Source: Clostridia bacterium
Lineage (GTDB): Bacteria > Bacillota > Clostridia > Christensenellales > CAG-917
Assembly: GCA_900763875.1 (NCBI GenBank)
Contig: CAAFLX010000021.1
Coordinates: 1-64,000 of the forward strand
Direction of reading: 5' to 3'
Length of the DNA: 64,000 nucleotides
Positions 43,601-51,708 of the stretch are shown here, piece after piece (the first letter of the stretch is position 1; the number at the start of each line of letters is the position of its first letter). The notes below the pieces were generated by a model, which was not told the origin of the DNA, searched no databases, and saw nothing but the letters and a program-made list of their open reading frames with translations. Both the position numbers and the translations under genes were made by a program.

Positions 43601-44423
43601 GACGAGTAACTTCGTCTTCGAGAGCGCCTTGTGCGTTTGGATAGAGCGGATTGAACGAATCAAGCGGACTATACCCCTCTGCGCCGAGAGCCTTTTTGTT
43701 GATTTTGGGTTGCAACGGGTCGCCGGGGACGTCCACGATATAGAGTCCTTTGCCCGTGCCTGCCGTGTTGAAATCGGTGATTGTAGGTGCGTTTTGAGCC
43801 TCGATAACAGGCGAATTTTGAGCATTTTGCCCACCCTTTTTCGAGGAGCGAGAGCGTTTTGCTTTCGGCTCGCGCATTTGTCTTTCACGCTCGCCTTTTG
43901 TCGCAACCGTATAGGTGACGTTGCGCTTGATTGACGGGAATATCGCAAAAAACGCAAGAATGAAAAACGCCACGCAAGCCGCAATCAGCGCGCCCACGGA
44001 CGTGATGACTTTCATAAGCGGATAAGCGGGTATGCCCAAAAGCATACCGCCTGCCGTGTTGGTGTTGTTGTAGCACAAAAGCAAGTATTCGCCATAATCC
44101 GCGCCGACGATATGAGTGCTTGACGTGTAGATTTGAAGGGCGAAAATGCCGAGAATAAGCAGTCCGAAATAGGTCAACGCCTTTGAAACGCGCATCTTCG
44201 GGCGCACGTTGAAAGTGACGGCAATGCCGATGATAAGCCCCATGAGCGAATAGGCGTAAGCGGCAAGCCCGAAAAATCCGCATAGGAAAGAATACACCAT
44301 CTTCCCCACTCCGCCGAGCGCGCCGACCAATGAAAGAAAACAAAACAGCGACACGATGATGACCAGCACACCTGCCGCGATTCTGTTGCCTTTGTTTGCT
44401 TTTGCTTGTCTTGTATCTGCCAA
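40665..44423 (-). CDS. ftsK: DNA translocase FtsK/SpoIIIE
   Basis: Septal motor that moves chromosome DNA during division. The 1252-residue protein has four N-terminal helices (about 14-160), then a linker of some 580 residues rich in Gln, Ala, Lys, Asn and Glu, then the motor domains with ATP sites GATGAGKSCCINS and VIIVDEFADL and DNA contact block ATQRPSVDVISGTIKNNFPS, and a C-terminal gamma winged helix (SISFMQRRLGLGWPKAAKIF) that reads orientation sequences. SpoIIIE is about 790 residues, so the linker makes this protein unusually long. The TTG start follows GGAAGG. First gene of a four-gene operon. Confidence 0.96.
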   Translation of the reverse strand: MADTRQAKANKGNRIAAGVLVIIVSLFCFLSLVGALGGVGKMVYSFLCGFFGLAAYAYSLMGLIIGIAVTFNVRPKMRVSKALTYFGLLILGIFALQIYTSSTHIVGADYGEYLLLCYNNTNTAGGMLLGIPAYPLMKVITSVGALIAACVAFFILAFFAIFPSIKRNVTYTVATKGERERQMREPKAKRSRSSKKGGQNAQNSPVIEAQNAPTITDFNTAGTGKGLYIVDVPGDPLQPKINKKALGAEGYSPLDSFNPLYPNAQGALEDEVTRPMPQVGAERFSARGIARDILFGSGPSSDNLAKFDTVKDPNNALSSVSAPYSQVRRNELKSKLGVDATQSAIREDFMSRYRASEPERQAPAPAKADEKASVIGKIETPLDFKRDFGALKQEQTQRFGQMYAKPEFEAGVHMEQQDEACLIAEPLKKEVVKPTKTYDGADAINSTIQKANDATSKQQVNVGMLGALNRAISGEEEQKPVVKEEIVSEAYEKPKTDMVFIAKDDEKSAQDSASNPSQNSAKNLQNTKQNTAQNGTNNGTNSNADSAKSVGANAQYAQQTPIVQPKKAASIDELDRSGYKPVQGEAKLPRAFAQTAVEEEKTETNFFGGIGKTKPVKTYEMSKATLENQRPKYVDNDATVGGDNPVAPAPVRQQVTGGDMSRAAIQSTTAIAKNSAKDIENAEMKARIQNIKQAIKETPQMGQYEREALMREEKMKASQSRGIQKSDSPKNKEGERLTQVNMEQAISQATPKRPYVAPPLALLNPPAPEIDQNEDYEQKKEQIINTLAFFSITGEVIDIMVGPTFTMYKLRVEMPRGRTIGYISTLESDIAMKMEAGSVRIIAPIPGENAVGIEVPNKHRRNVNLSEIIQSPEFNNAKAPATFALGKNLYGQSRVVEIKKLPHVLIAGATGAGKSCCINSIIVSLLYKASPDDVRLILIDPKRIEMSVYAGIPHLLMDEIICDTDKAIRALNWAISEMERRIKFLAEVNYRDIDEYNADCQRNGYEKMPRIVIIVDEFADLMSTGKKAVEDTVNRIARLARAVGIHLMLATQRPSVDVISGTIKNNFPSRVAFKVTSSFDSKTILDTVGADKLLGYGDLLYMMPGASDLERMQGAFISNEEVKKVVDFVKAKNDAYFDNNIKDAIFKDKEEEKPAQSKDARSNDKDKIPPELFDALQLGIELREEQDAPISISFMQRRLGLGWPKAAKIFDKMDLMGYLTPDEHDPKKKKVNITYEELEELRASAQSEDEDE

Positions 44424-44461
44424 GGTAAACCTTCCCGATATTATATAATATTAGTAAAAAA

Positions 44462-44490
44462 ATTATACCATATGAACGCGCGATATACAA
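44462..44490 (-). promoter_or_regulatory. Promoter of the ftsK operon
   Basis: Minus strand TTGTAT, 17 nt, TATAAT, about 38 nt before the TTG start. A further TATAAT downstream at about 44441 could be a second -10. Confidence 0.65.
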
Positions 44491-44698
44491 GAGAAAATGT
44501 CAAACGAGCGTGAAGTTTTTTTTATCGGACAAATAATATATTATTTGAAAAAAGAAATTCAAAGAGATTTCAAAGAGATTTTGCAAAAAAATCAAAGCGT
44601 TTGCGTCTGTAAAAATCAAAACGTTTGCTCCTGCGAAATTCAAAATTTCGGCGCGCTATTCGGCGTATTTTGCAAGTGCGAAAACCAAGTTTCGAGCA
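44491..44698. other. Gene-free stretch between ftsK promoter and M16 terminator
   Basis: About 200 bp with imperfect direct repeats of a CAAAGAGATT word (44560-44580) and of AATCAAA-CGTTTGC (near 44590 and 44616). A plus-strand frame here gives a Cys/Asn-rich peptide but has no ribosome site and runs into the terminator of the convergent gene, so I do not call a gene. Confidence 0.4.
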
Positions 44699-44741
44699 TA
44701 AAAAAACCGCCGTTTCAAACTCTTGTAAAACAGCGGTTTTC
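44699..44741 (-). terminator. Terminator of the M16 peptidase gene
   Basis: Minus strand AAAACCGC, 22-nt loop, GCGGTTTT followed by three more T, 8 nt past the stop. Confidence 0.65.
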
Positions 44742-44747
44742 AAACAT

Positions 44748-46016
44748 CTAATCGGCTCTTTTCATAATTTTGAGAATGTCAACATCATCGGAGGGCGCAA
44801 CTATGGACGAACACACTTGATTGAAGTCGAATATCTCTTTCGCGCTTTTCAAAACGTCCTCTTTGGTGATTGCATCAATGCTCTTTATGCGCTTGTCAAA
44901 GTCGTAAAGTTCACCCGTTTGCAGCGCGTGTCCACCAAAGGTGCGCATCATTGCCGAGGTGCTTTCCTGCCCCAAAACAAGAGAGGTTTTGAGCTGTTCT
45001 TTGCCCTTGTTAAGCTCATCGTCACTCACTCCTTTTTCAAGAAGAAGGTCGATTTCTTCCCTTATTGCCTCAACCGCTTTTTCGGCGTTTTTAGGGCTTG
45101 TGGCGGTGTAAATCACAAACGCACCGTTGTTTTGATAAGAGGACGGATAGCCGTAAATCGTGTAGCAAAGCCCCAGTTTTTCACGCACGCTTTGAAAAAG
45201 TCGAGAGGACATTTCCATGCTGAAAATGATGCTCATAAGTTGCATCGGAATGCAACGAGGGTCGTTATAGGGATAGGACGGAAAAGCAAACGCGACGTGC
45301 GCTTGTTCGATATTCTTTTTACGCTTGCACGAGCTTGAATGAGACGGGCGCGCGTTGATGGGCGTTTGAGCGTATTGCACGTCCTTTGCAAACTTGTCCT
45401 CAAAGAATTTTTTTGCGATTGCAATCGCTTGCTCCTCTGTGAGGTTGCCGGCAATGGACAGTACGGTGTTTTTGGCGACGTAGTGCTTGTCGTGATAGGC
45501 TTTGAGGGTGTCGCTCGTCATATCTTTGAGGGTTTTCTTTGTGCCGAGAATGGCTTTTTCAAGCGGACAGCCCTTGAAGTAGAGGCACAAAAGTCGCTCT
45601 AAACAGAGGTCGTCGGGCGTGTCCTCACTTTCGTTTATCTCCTCGATGACAACTCTGCGCTCCTTGTCCAACTCAACGGGGTCGAAGGCAGGGTTGAAGT
45701 ACATATCCGACAGCACGTCGGCGCACTTTTCGGCGTTGGTATCGATGGATACCGTGTGGAAACAGGTGTAACTTTTTGCGGTGAATGCGTTGATTTGCGC
45801 GCCTATGGAATCGATTTCGTTTACGATGTCAAACGCACTTCTCTTGGTCGTGCCCTTGAACACCATATGCTCGATGAAGTGAGAAATGCCCGCAATTTCA
45901 GGCGTTTCTTTCACCACACCCGCTCCGACGAATACGCCGATAGCCACCGACCTTACGGCGGTGTTTTGAACAAACACAAGTTTCATTCCGCTTTCAAATT
46001 CAATCATTTTTTGCAT
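44748..46016 (-). CDS. M16 zinc peptidase (processing-peptidase/insulinase family)
   Basis: A 422-residue zinc metallopeptidase with the inverted metal motif HFIEHMVFKGT (HxxEH) near residue 50 and the distal Glu in the VVIEEINESEDTPDD block about 75 residues on, matching YmxG-type M16B proteins. N- and C-terminal halves are structural duplicates; the second lacks the zinc site. I start at the ATG at 46016 because the family begins there (IEFESGMKLVFVQN). A longer frame to 46460 would overlap the deacetylase gene on the other strand. A TATAAT box ends 6 nt upstream, so the mRNA is probably leaderless. Confidence 0.93.
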   Translation of the reverse strand: MQKMIEFESGMKLVFVQNTAVRSVAIGVFVGAGVVKETPEIAGISHFIEHMVFKGTTKRSAFDIVNEIDSIGAQINAFTAKSYTCFHTVSIDTNAEKCADVLSDMYFNPAFDPVELDKERRVVIEEINESEDTPDDLCLERLLCLYFKGCPLEKAILGTKKTLKDMTSDTLKAYHDKHYVAKNTVLSIAGNLTEEQAIAIAKKFFEDKFAKDVQYAQTPINARPSHSSSCKRKKNIEQAHVAFAFPSYPYNDPRCIPMQLMSIIFSMEMSSRLFQSVREKLGLCYTIYGYPSSYQNNGAFVIYTATSPKNAEKAVEAIREEIDLLLEKGVSDDELNKGKEQLKTSLVLGQESTSAMMRTFGGHALQTGELYDFDKRIKSIDAITKEDVLKSAKEIFDFNQVCSSIVAPSDDVDILKIMKRAD

Positions 46017-46022
46017 AACGCT

Positions 46023-46050
46023 ATTATACCACATAGTTTGAAAGTAGCAA
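46023..46050 (-). promoter_or_regulatory. Promoter of the M16 gene in a 48-bp divergent gap
   Basis: Minus strand TTGCTA, 16 nt, TATAAT, then 6 nt to the ATG. The entire space between the two divergent genes is 48 bp. No separate plus-strand promoter with a good -10 could be seen for the deacetylase gene. Confidence 0.65.
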
Positions 46051-46064
46051 TCATATTTTATGGT

Positions 46065-46781
46065 ATGAACGAAACGAGATTCCGCAATTTTTGTGCAAAT
46101 TTTGTCATAGCGTCGATTCTTTTGATTGTTTTCGGCGTATCTTTCGCGGCGGCGTATCAAAAACCGCCCGAAACTCAACAGGTCAACGTGGCAATTTACA
46201 GCGGTAAATCGACAGATAGCGTCGCGCTGACTTTCAACGTGTACGAGCGCGCCGACAACGTTGCCAAAATCGCCGAAATACTTGACGAATACTCTTTCAA
46301 AGCCACCTTTTTCGTGGGCGGTTGCTGGGCTGGCAAAAACGGCGATACTATCCTCAAACTCGCTTCGGCAGGTCACGAGATAGGCAATCACGGCTATTCG
46401 CATCAAAATCACGCAAAACTCAACGAACAGCGCAACAACGAAGAAATACGCATAACCCAAAAAATTATAGATTCCTCTTTGTCCGCCCTGCCAAACTACA
46501 AAAACTCAAAACTCTTTGCACCGCCGAGCGGAAGTATGGGCAGCGCAATGTTTGCCGCTTGCAAAGACCTCGGCTACACCGTCATAATGTGGACTCGCGA
46601 CACGATAGACTGGCGCGACCACAATCCGAACGTCATTTACGAGCGCGCAACAAAAAACATAAAATCGGGCGATATTATCCTTATGCACCCCACCGATGCA
46701 ACCGTCGCCGCTCTCCCAAAAATCCTAGACTATGTCAAGTCCCAAAACCTCAAAGCGGACGTTGTAAGCAATGTTATATAA
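46065..46781 (+). CDS. Exported polysaccharide deacetylase (NodB/CE4 family)
   Basis: A 238-residue protein with an N-terminal signal anchor (about 10-30) and a CE4 domain: VALTFNVYE in place of the usual TFDDG, FKATFFVGGCW, and the metal-binding HEIGNHGYSHQNH, then FAPPSGSM (in place of RPPyG), VIMWTRDTIDW, and ILMHPTDAT. The first motif lost its catalytic Asp pair (FNVYE for FDDGP), which is also seen in sporulation PdaB/YlxY-type proteins. The zinc His residues remain. Likely acts on cell wall glycan, possibly with altered activity. Start at 46065 gives a clean signal anchor; no ribosome site. Confidence 0.85.
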   Translation: MNETRFRNFCANFVIASILLIVFGVSFAAAYQKPPETQQVNVAIYSGKSTDSVALTFNVYERADNVAKIAEILDEYSFKATFFVGGCWAGKNGDTILKLASAGHEIGNHGYSHQNHAKLNEQRNNEEIRITQKIIDSSLSALPNYKNSKLFAPPSGSMGSAMFAACKDLGYTVIMWTRDTIDWRDHNPNVIYERATKNIKSGDIILMHPTDATVAALPKILDYVKSQNLKADVVSNVI

Positions 46782-46782
46782 A

Positions 46783-46838
46783 CAATATGCCGCCACACAT
46801 CAAGCGTGTAGCGGCATATTGTTTATCTTGTTTTTTTT
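46783..46838 (+). terminator. Terminator between deacetylase gene and pnp
   Basis: A 12-14 bp stem (AACAATATGCCGC / GCGGCATATTGTT) with an inner ACAC/GTGT pair, then a T-run (TTTTTTTT at about 46832). It lies directly after the deacetylase stop and could also act on convergent pnp, with a weak tail. Confidence 0.85.
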
Positions 46839-46871
46839 ATTTGGTATGGCAGTTATTGCCAAACTTTGCGC

Positions 46872-48986
46872 TTAGGCTTTTGCGATGATTTCTTTGAGGC
46901 GCAAATCAACTCTGTGTTTCTCGTCAATCTTGATGACCTTGACAAGAACGATGTCGCCGACATTTACAACGTCGGTGACTTTGTCAACGCGTTGGTCGGA
47001 GAGTTTGGAGATGTGAATCATGCCGTCTTTGCCGGGAGCAAAGTTGACTGACGCACCGAATTGACCCTTGTCGTTTTCCATAATCTTGGTGACTTTGCCT
47101 TCGTACACGTCGCCCACTTCAACGTCGCGGACGATGTTTTCGATGATGGTGCGAGCCTTTTTGATTGCTGCGTCGTCGCTCGATGCGATGAAGATTGTGC
47201 CTTCGTCGTTGATGTCGATTTTGACGCCGGTATCTTCGATGATCTTGTTAATGGTCTTGCCGCCCGTGCCGATGACGTCGCGGATCTTGTCGGGATCGAT
47301 TGCAAAGGACACGATCTTGGGAGCAAACTTGCTCAAATCCGCTCTAGGTCCGGGAAGAGTTGAGAGCATCTTGCCGAGGATTTCGAGTCTGCCGATTCTT
47401 GCTTGTTCAAGAGCGCGAGTGAGGATTTCCTCATCGATGCCTTTGATTTTGATGTCCATTTGGATTGCGGTGATACCTTCTGTCGTGCCTGCAACTTTGA
47501 AGTCCATATCGCCGAGGAAGTCTTCAAGACCTTGAATATCGGTGAGCACTGCGACTTTGTGGCTCTCCTCGTTTTTGATAAGACCCATTGCGATGCCCGC
47601 CACGGGTGCTTTGATGGGGACGCCTGCGTCCATAAGAGCGAGCGTGCTGCCGCAAACGGATGCTTGAGAAGTAGAACCGTTGGAGCTCAAAATGTCGGAT
47701 ACCGTGCGGATTGCATAGGGGAATTCTTCTTCGGAAGGAAGAACGGGTTCGAGAGCGCGCTCTGCAAGTGCGCCGTGACCGATTTCACGACGACCGGGGC
47801 TCTTGAGTGCCTTTGCCTCGCCTGTGGAGTAGCCGGGCATATTGTATTGATGCATATATCTCTTGTAGTAGTCGTCGTCAAGACCTTCGAGCTTTTGAGC
47901 CTCGCTTATCGTGCCGAGAGTGCAAGTGGTGAGGGCTTGAGTTTGACCTCTTGTGAACACTGCGCTGCCGTGAACGCGCGGGAGCATACCGACTTCGCAC
48001 CAGATGGGACGAATCTCGGTGAGGGCTCTTCCGTCGGGACGTACTCCGCCGTCGAGAATCTTTGCGCGGACTTTCTCTTTCTTGAGATAGTAGAGGCTGT
48101 CGAGAATGAATTTGGTTCTCTTTGGCTCATCGCTCCAATCGTCTGCAAAGTGAGCAAGCACGTCAACGTTGAGCGCGTCCTCTCTCTCCTCTCTTTCATA
48201 GCGGTCGAACGCTTCGAGAACGTAGTCCATTTTCTCGTTTGCATAAGCTCTGACTGCCTCGTTGATGTTGTCGGGGATATGTTCGAGATCCATATCGAGT
48301 TTGGGCTTGCCGACTTCTTTTTGAATCTCCTCGATGAAAGTCACGATTTTTTTGATTTCTTCGTGACCGAACATAATTGCGCCGAGCATTTCTTTTTCGG
48401 TGATGACGTCTGCGCCTGCTTCAACCATCATAATTGCGTCTTTCGTGCCGCTGAGGTTGAGGGTAAGACGAGATTTTGCGCGTTGTGCGCTATCGGGGTT
48501 GATGACGTACTCTCCGTCCACCATCCCGACTACAACCGAGCCTGTCGGGCCTGCCCAAGGAATGTCGCTTATCGAAAGCGCGACGGATGAGCCTATCATG
48601 CCGAAAACTTCGGGGGGAATGTTGGTGTCAACAGACAAAACCGTTGCGATGACTGTGACGTCGTTGTAAAGTCCCTTGGGGAAAAGCGGACGAATGGGTC
48701 TGTCGATAAGACGCGAGGTGAGAATTGCTTTGTCGCTTGCTCTACCCTCTCTCTTTTTGAATCCGCCGGGGATTTTGCCGATTGCGTACATTTTCTCTTC
48801 GTAGTCAACGCTCAAAGGGAAAAAGTCCATACCGTCACGGGGTGCTTTGCTCATAGTCGCATTGACCATAACCACCGTGTCGCCGCAACGCACGATGCAA
48901 GAGCCGTTGGATTGCGAGCAGTATGCGCCTGTTTCGACGGTCATTTCTCTGCCGCCTATCGTTGTCTTGAAAATTCTTCTTTCCAT
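46872..48986 (-). CDS. pnp: Polynucleotide phosphorylase
   Basis: 3'-5' phosphorolytic exoribonuclease. The 704-residue protein has two RNase PH domains (first around 10-220 with FFPLSVDYEEKMYAIGKIPG, second around 300-520 with RPIWCEVGMLPRVHGSAVFTRGQTQ and the catalytic block SPGRREIGHGALAERAL), a KH domain (IGTGGKTINKIIEDTGVKIDI) and an S1 domain (VGDVYEGKVTKIM) ending KEIIAKA. Length is typical. GGAGAC precedes the ATG. Follows rpsO, as in most bacteria. Confidence 0.98.
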   Translation of the reverse strand: MERRIFKTTIGGREMTVETGAYCSQSNGSCIVRCGDTVVMVNATMSKAPRDGMDFFPLSVDYEEKMYAIGKIPGGFKKREGRASDKAILTSRLIDRPIRPLFPKGLYNDVTVIATVLSVDTNIPPEVFGMIGSSVALSISDIPWAGPTGSVVVGMVDGEYVINPDSAQRAKSRLTLNLSGTKDAIMMVEAGADVITEKEMLGAIMFGHEEIKKIVTFIEEIQKEVGKPKLDMDLEHIPDNINEAVRAYANEKMDYVLEAFDRYEREEREDALNVDVLAHFADDWSDEPKRTKFILDSLYYLKKEKVRAKILDGGVRPDGRALTEIRPIWCEVGMLPRVHGSAVFTRGQTQALTTCTLGTISEAQKLEGLDDDYYKRYMHQYNMPGYSTGEAKALKSPGRREIGHGALAERALEPVLPSEEEFPYAIRTVSDILSSNGSTSQASVCGSTLALMDAGVPIKAPVAGIAMGLIKNEESHKVAVLTDIQGLEDFLGDMDFKVAGTTEGITAIQMDIKIKGIDEEILTRALEQARIGRLEILGKMLSTLPGPRADLSKFAPKIVSFAIDPDKIRDVIGTGGKTINKIIEDTGVKIDINDEGTIFIASSDDAAIKKARTIIENIVRDVEVGDVYEGKVTKIMENDKGQFGASVNFAPGKDGMIHISKLSDQRVDKVTDVVNVGDIVLVKVIKIDEKHRVDLRLKEIIAKA

Positions 48987-49080
48987 AAATTGTCTCCTTC
49001 TGGGAATTCCGTCATTCCCGTTTTATCCGCAAAAAGCGGTTTATTTTTTATTTTTTCCGCACCGAGATGCGTTTATTCCA

Positions 49081-49112
49081 AAAAAAACGGGTGCAGTAAA
49101 ACCACACCCGAA
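49081..49112 (-). terminator. Terminator of rpsO
   Basis: Minus strand CGGGTG, 11-nt loop, CACCCG, then TTTTTTT, just after the rpsO stop. pnp must rely on read-through or a promoter in 48987-49080. Confidence 0.8.
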
Positions 49113-49118
49113 CGTTTG

Positions 49119-49382
49119 TTACTTTCTCAAACCAAGAGCAGATACGATTGCACGGTATCTCTCGATGTCCATCTCTTTGAGATAGTTGAGAAGGTTTCTT
49201 CTGTGACCAACCATCATAAGAAGTCCGCGACGGCTGTGATGATCCTTTGGGTGATTCTTAAGATGCTCGGTGAGCTCTGCAATGCGCGCAGTCAAAAGTG
49301 CGATTTGAACTTCGGGAGAACCCGTGTCGCCTTCCTTGCGAGCATACTTTGCGATGATTTCTTGCTTTGTTGTTTTATCCAT
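49119..49382 (-). CDS. rpsO: Ribosomal protein S15
   Basis: An 87-residue small-subunit protein binding 16S rRNA. Typical blocks are present: YARKEGDTGSPEVQIALLTARI, HLKNHPKDHHSRRGLLMMVG and RRNLLNYLK. The start at 49382 has AAGGAGG; a longer frame to 49481 would include the promoter and leader. Its leader (49383-49465) contains two small hairpins that may serve autoregulation. Confidence 0.97.
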   Translation of the reverse strand: MDKTTKQEIIAKYARKEGDTGSPEVQIALLTARIAELTEHLKNHPKDHHSRRGLLMMVGHRRNLLNYLKEMDIERYRAIVSALGLRK

Positions 49383-49500
49383 TGTTTTGCCTCCTTCGTT
49401 GGATAAATAATACGCTTTCAACCAAGTAGCGACTCGGAGATTTGTCGCAACCTCGTCGAAAGTACGAGAAGATACTACCACATAAAAACGCCGATGTAAA
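49383..49500 (-). promoter_or_regulatory. rpsO promoter and structured leader
   Basis: Minus strand TTTACA, 17 nt, TAGTAT (49472-49500). The leader of about 80 nt has two adjacent hairpins: CTCGT/ACGAG (near 49449-49466) and GCGAC/GTCGC (near 49432-49451), then AAGGAGG. S15 is known to repress its own mRNA in many bacteria through varied leader folds. Confidence 0.6.
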
Positions 49501-49608
49501 TTGTTTTTGCCAATTTGAGGAAAAATAATTACACAATGACAATTATAATATATTAATACCCTCCGTTCGCCGCTTTCGCTCGCCGCCCAAAGGGAAAAAT
49601 CAAAACCC

Positions 49609-51018
49609 TCAAATATGAAAATTCTTTTGCCTATCCAACATCTCGTCGATGTGTTTTATGTATTCGATTGGCTCTTTATAGTTGGCGCAACGAGTGATAA
49701 GATTGCGCTTTTTGTCCCATTTTTTTGAGATGGCGTTTGCGCCGTTTGCGATAATGGACGTGTCCTCTTCCATAATGTCAACGTTATATATGCAGGCTTT
49801 TCTAGGCTTGGCATAGCCGACGTTTTCGAGGTTGCCGCTGGTGTATTTTTGGCGATACATATAGTATGGCTCATACCCCGATGAGGTGAGTTTTTGATAG
49901 GCGTAATCAACCATTTGCGATGCGGTTTCAAAGTCGGTGTTGTCGTAGCCCGCTTGTTTGAGCGCAGAACCTTTTTTCATATAGAGCGTATGCACGGTGA
50001 CGTTTGCAGGGTTGAGCGCAACGGCAATATCCACGCTCCGCTTGAAGTCGTCAATGCTTTCGCCCGGCAGACACGCAATCAAATCCATATTGACGTCAAA
50101 TTTGTCCTTGACGAGCATATATGCGTTGTAGGTGTCCGCGCTCTTGTGCTTGCGCCCTATGATTTCGAGGGTTTTGTCGTTGAAAGTTTGAGGATTTACC
50201 GAAACTCTCGTCACGCCGTGTTTTTGCAAAACGCGAACGATATCCTCGTTTATAGTGTCGGGACGACCTGCCTCGACGGTAAATTCCTTTGCGCCGAAGT
50301 GACACCCTTCGAGCACCCTGTCGAGCAATTCCGCTCCGATGGAAGTAGGAGTGCCTCCGCCGACGTACACCGCCCGAATTTTGAGGCGTTTTTTCTCGAT
50401 GATTTGCTTTGTTTGTTCAAGCTCGCGCACAAGGCAATCGACGTATGGAGCAACCAGTTTCTTCTGTTTGTCTATGGGCAGACTCACAAAGGAGCAATAT
50501 GCGCATCTAGTGGGGCAAAACGGTATGAAAACAAACACGTCGTACTGCCTTGACGACTTGTTGCGAATGGGCTTTTGCACCTCGACAATCTTTTCGATAA
50601 GCTCGACTTTGCCCTCGCTCACGCTATAATCGTTCAAAAAGGTATCGCGTGCAGATTTCAAGTATCTATCCGCCTCGTTTTCAATTTCACAATATAGTTT
50701 CGTTGGACGAATACCCGTAAGACAGCCGTAGGGCAAATTTACGTTCAAAAGAAAACTCAAAGTGCGATAAATTGCGATTTTAAGGTATCTTTTTTCAACT
50801 CTTTTGCGCTCCAATTCGCCCTCGGTTTCAATCTTGAAAACATAGTTTTTGACAAAGCCGTCAAACTTGTCCGAGGTGATTTTCACCTTGAAAACGCCAT
50901 CGAAATTCGCATATTCGACGGCAAGCGAAATATTCTCGTTAGAGCGAGATTCAAACGGCCTTACAAGCTCCATAAGGTCATTGAGGTATTCTTCATTGGA
51001 AATGGAAAAATCAATCAT
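49609..51018 (-). CDS. hemZ: Coproporphyrinogen III dehydrogenase-like radical SAM protein (HemZ)
   Basis: A 469-residue radical-SAM protein of the HemN/HemZ group. An N-terminal extension of about 160 residues (HemZ-specific, with GCLTGIRPTKLYCE) precedes the cluster motif CPTRCAYCSF (near 175) and the HemN-type VGGGTPTSIGAELL, EAGRPDT and GLPGE-like ACLPGES blocks. True HemN activity of such proteins is often doubtful. The start is 9 nt after the hydrolase stop. Third gene of the relA-MBL-hemZ run. Confidence 0.88.
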   Translation of the reverse strand: MIDFSISNEEYLNDLMELVRPFESRSNENISLAVEYANFDGVFKVKITSDKFDGFVKNYVFKIETEGELERKRVEKRYLKIAIYRTLSFLLNVNLPYGCLTGIRPTKLYCEIENEADRYLKSARDTFLNDYSVSEGKVELIEKIVEVQKPIRNKSSRQYDVFVFIPFCPTRCAYCSFVSLPIDKQKKLVAPYVDCLVRELEQTKQIIEKKRLKIRAVYVGGGTPTSIGAELLDRVLEGCHFGAKEFTVEAGRPDTINEDIVRVLQKHGVTRVSVNPQTFNDKTLEIIGRKHKSADTYNAYMLVKDKFDVNMDLIACLPGESIDDFKRSVDIAVALNPANVTVHTLYMKKGSALKQAGYDNTDFETASQMVDYAYQKLTSSGYEPYYMYRQKYTSGNLENVGYAKPRKACIYNVDIMEEDTSIIANGANAISKKWDKKRNLITRCANYKEPIEYIKHIDEMLDRQKNFHI

Positions 51019-51027
51019 CTATTCGGG

Positions 51028-51708
51028 TCAATCCGCAGTTATACGCGGCGCGTCATCAAGTATGGGGTTGTTGATTCTCTCAAAATCGAGGGTTGTCGGC
51101 TCGCCGTGACCGGGCAAAACCGTGTAGTTGCCATCAAGGGAAAAGAGCTTGTTTACGATGGAATTTTTGATTTCTTTTTCGCTCCCGTCGTAAAAGTCAG
51201 TGCGCCCGAACGAGGTGAAAAACAGCGTGTCGCCTGCAAAAATCTTGTTGCCGACAACATAGCAAACGCTGCCTTTTGAGTGCCCCGGGGTGTGAATCAC
51301 TTTGACTTCAAGCCCTGCGATATTCAATTTTTCACCGCCTTTTAGGAGTATATCGGGGGTGAAATTCTCAACCATTACACCCATTGCAAAGCCCATATTT
51401 TTGTATGACGATATTTTTTCAAGTTCGTCCGAGTGCAAAAACACGGCGGGCACGTCGGCAAGATTTTCTTTTCCGTCCTCTCCTTTCGAGCATAGACGGC
51501 AAAGCTCTGCAACGCCTGCGATATGGTCAAAATGCGCGTGCGTGAGCAAAATCGCCTCTATTTTGGCTTTGTTTTGCTTGAATTTTGCAAAAATATCATC
51601 TGCGTCGCCGCCCGGATCGATCACGAATCCCCTATCGCCGTTTATAACGATATAGGTGTTCACGTCAAGCGGGCCTGTGTACAGATGCAAAAATTTTACG
51701 TCCGTCAT
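51028..51708 (-). CDS. Metallo-beta-lactamase-fold hydrolase (YqgX/glyoxalase II-like)
   Basis: A 226-residue two-metal hydrolase with the HxHxDH motif LTHAHFDHIAG, downstream His in HTPGHSKGS, an Asp in FAGDTLFF, and final His in VLPGHGEPT. Family members hydrolyse thioesters such as S-lactoylglutathione, but small bacterial ones vary, and the substrate is not inferable. The first gene behind relA, overlapping its stop by 4 nt; hemZ follows. Confidence 0.9.
   Translation of the reverse strand: MTDVKFLHLYTGPLDVNTYIVINGDRGFVIDPGGDADDIFAKFKQNKAKIEAILLTHAHFDHIAGVAELCRLCSKGEDGKENLADVPAVFLHSDELEKISSYKNMGFAMGVMVENFTPDILLKGGEKLNIAGLEVKVIHTPGHSKGSVCYVVGNKIFAGDTLFFTSFGRTDFYDGSEKEIKNSIVNKLFSLDGNYTVLPGHGEPTTLDFERINNPILDDAPRITAD

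Noticed and set aside
44497..44751. An 84-residue plus-strand frame with several Cys
   Set aside because: No ribosome site, built from direct repeats, and it ends inside the terminator of the convergent M16 gene.
46017..46460. N-terminal extension of the M16 peptidase
   Set aside because: It overlaps the deacetylase gene on the other strand and contains the M16 gene's own promoter; family alignment starts at 46016.
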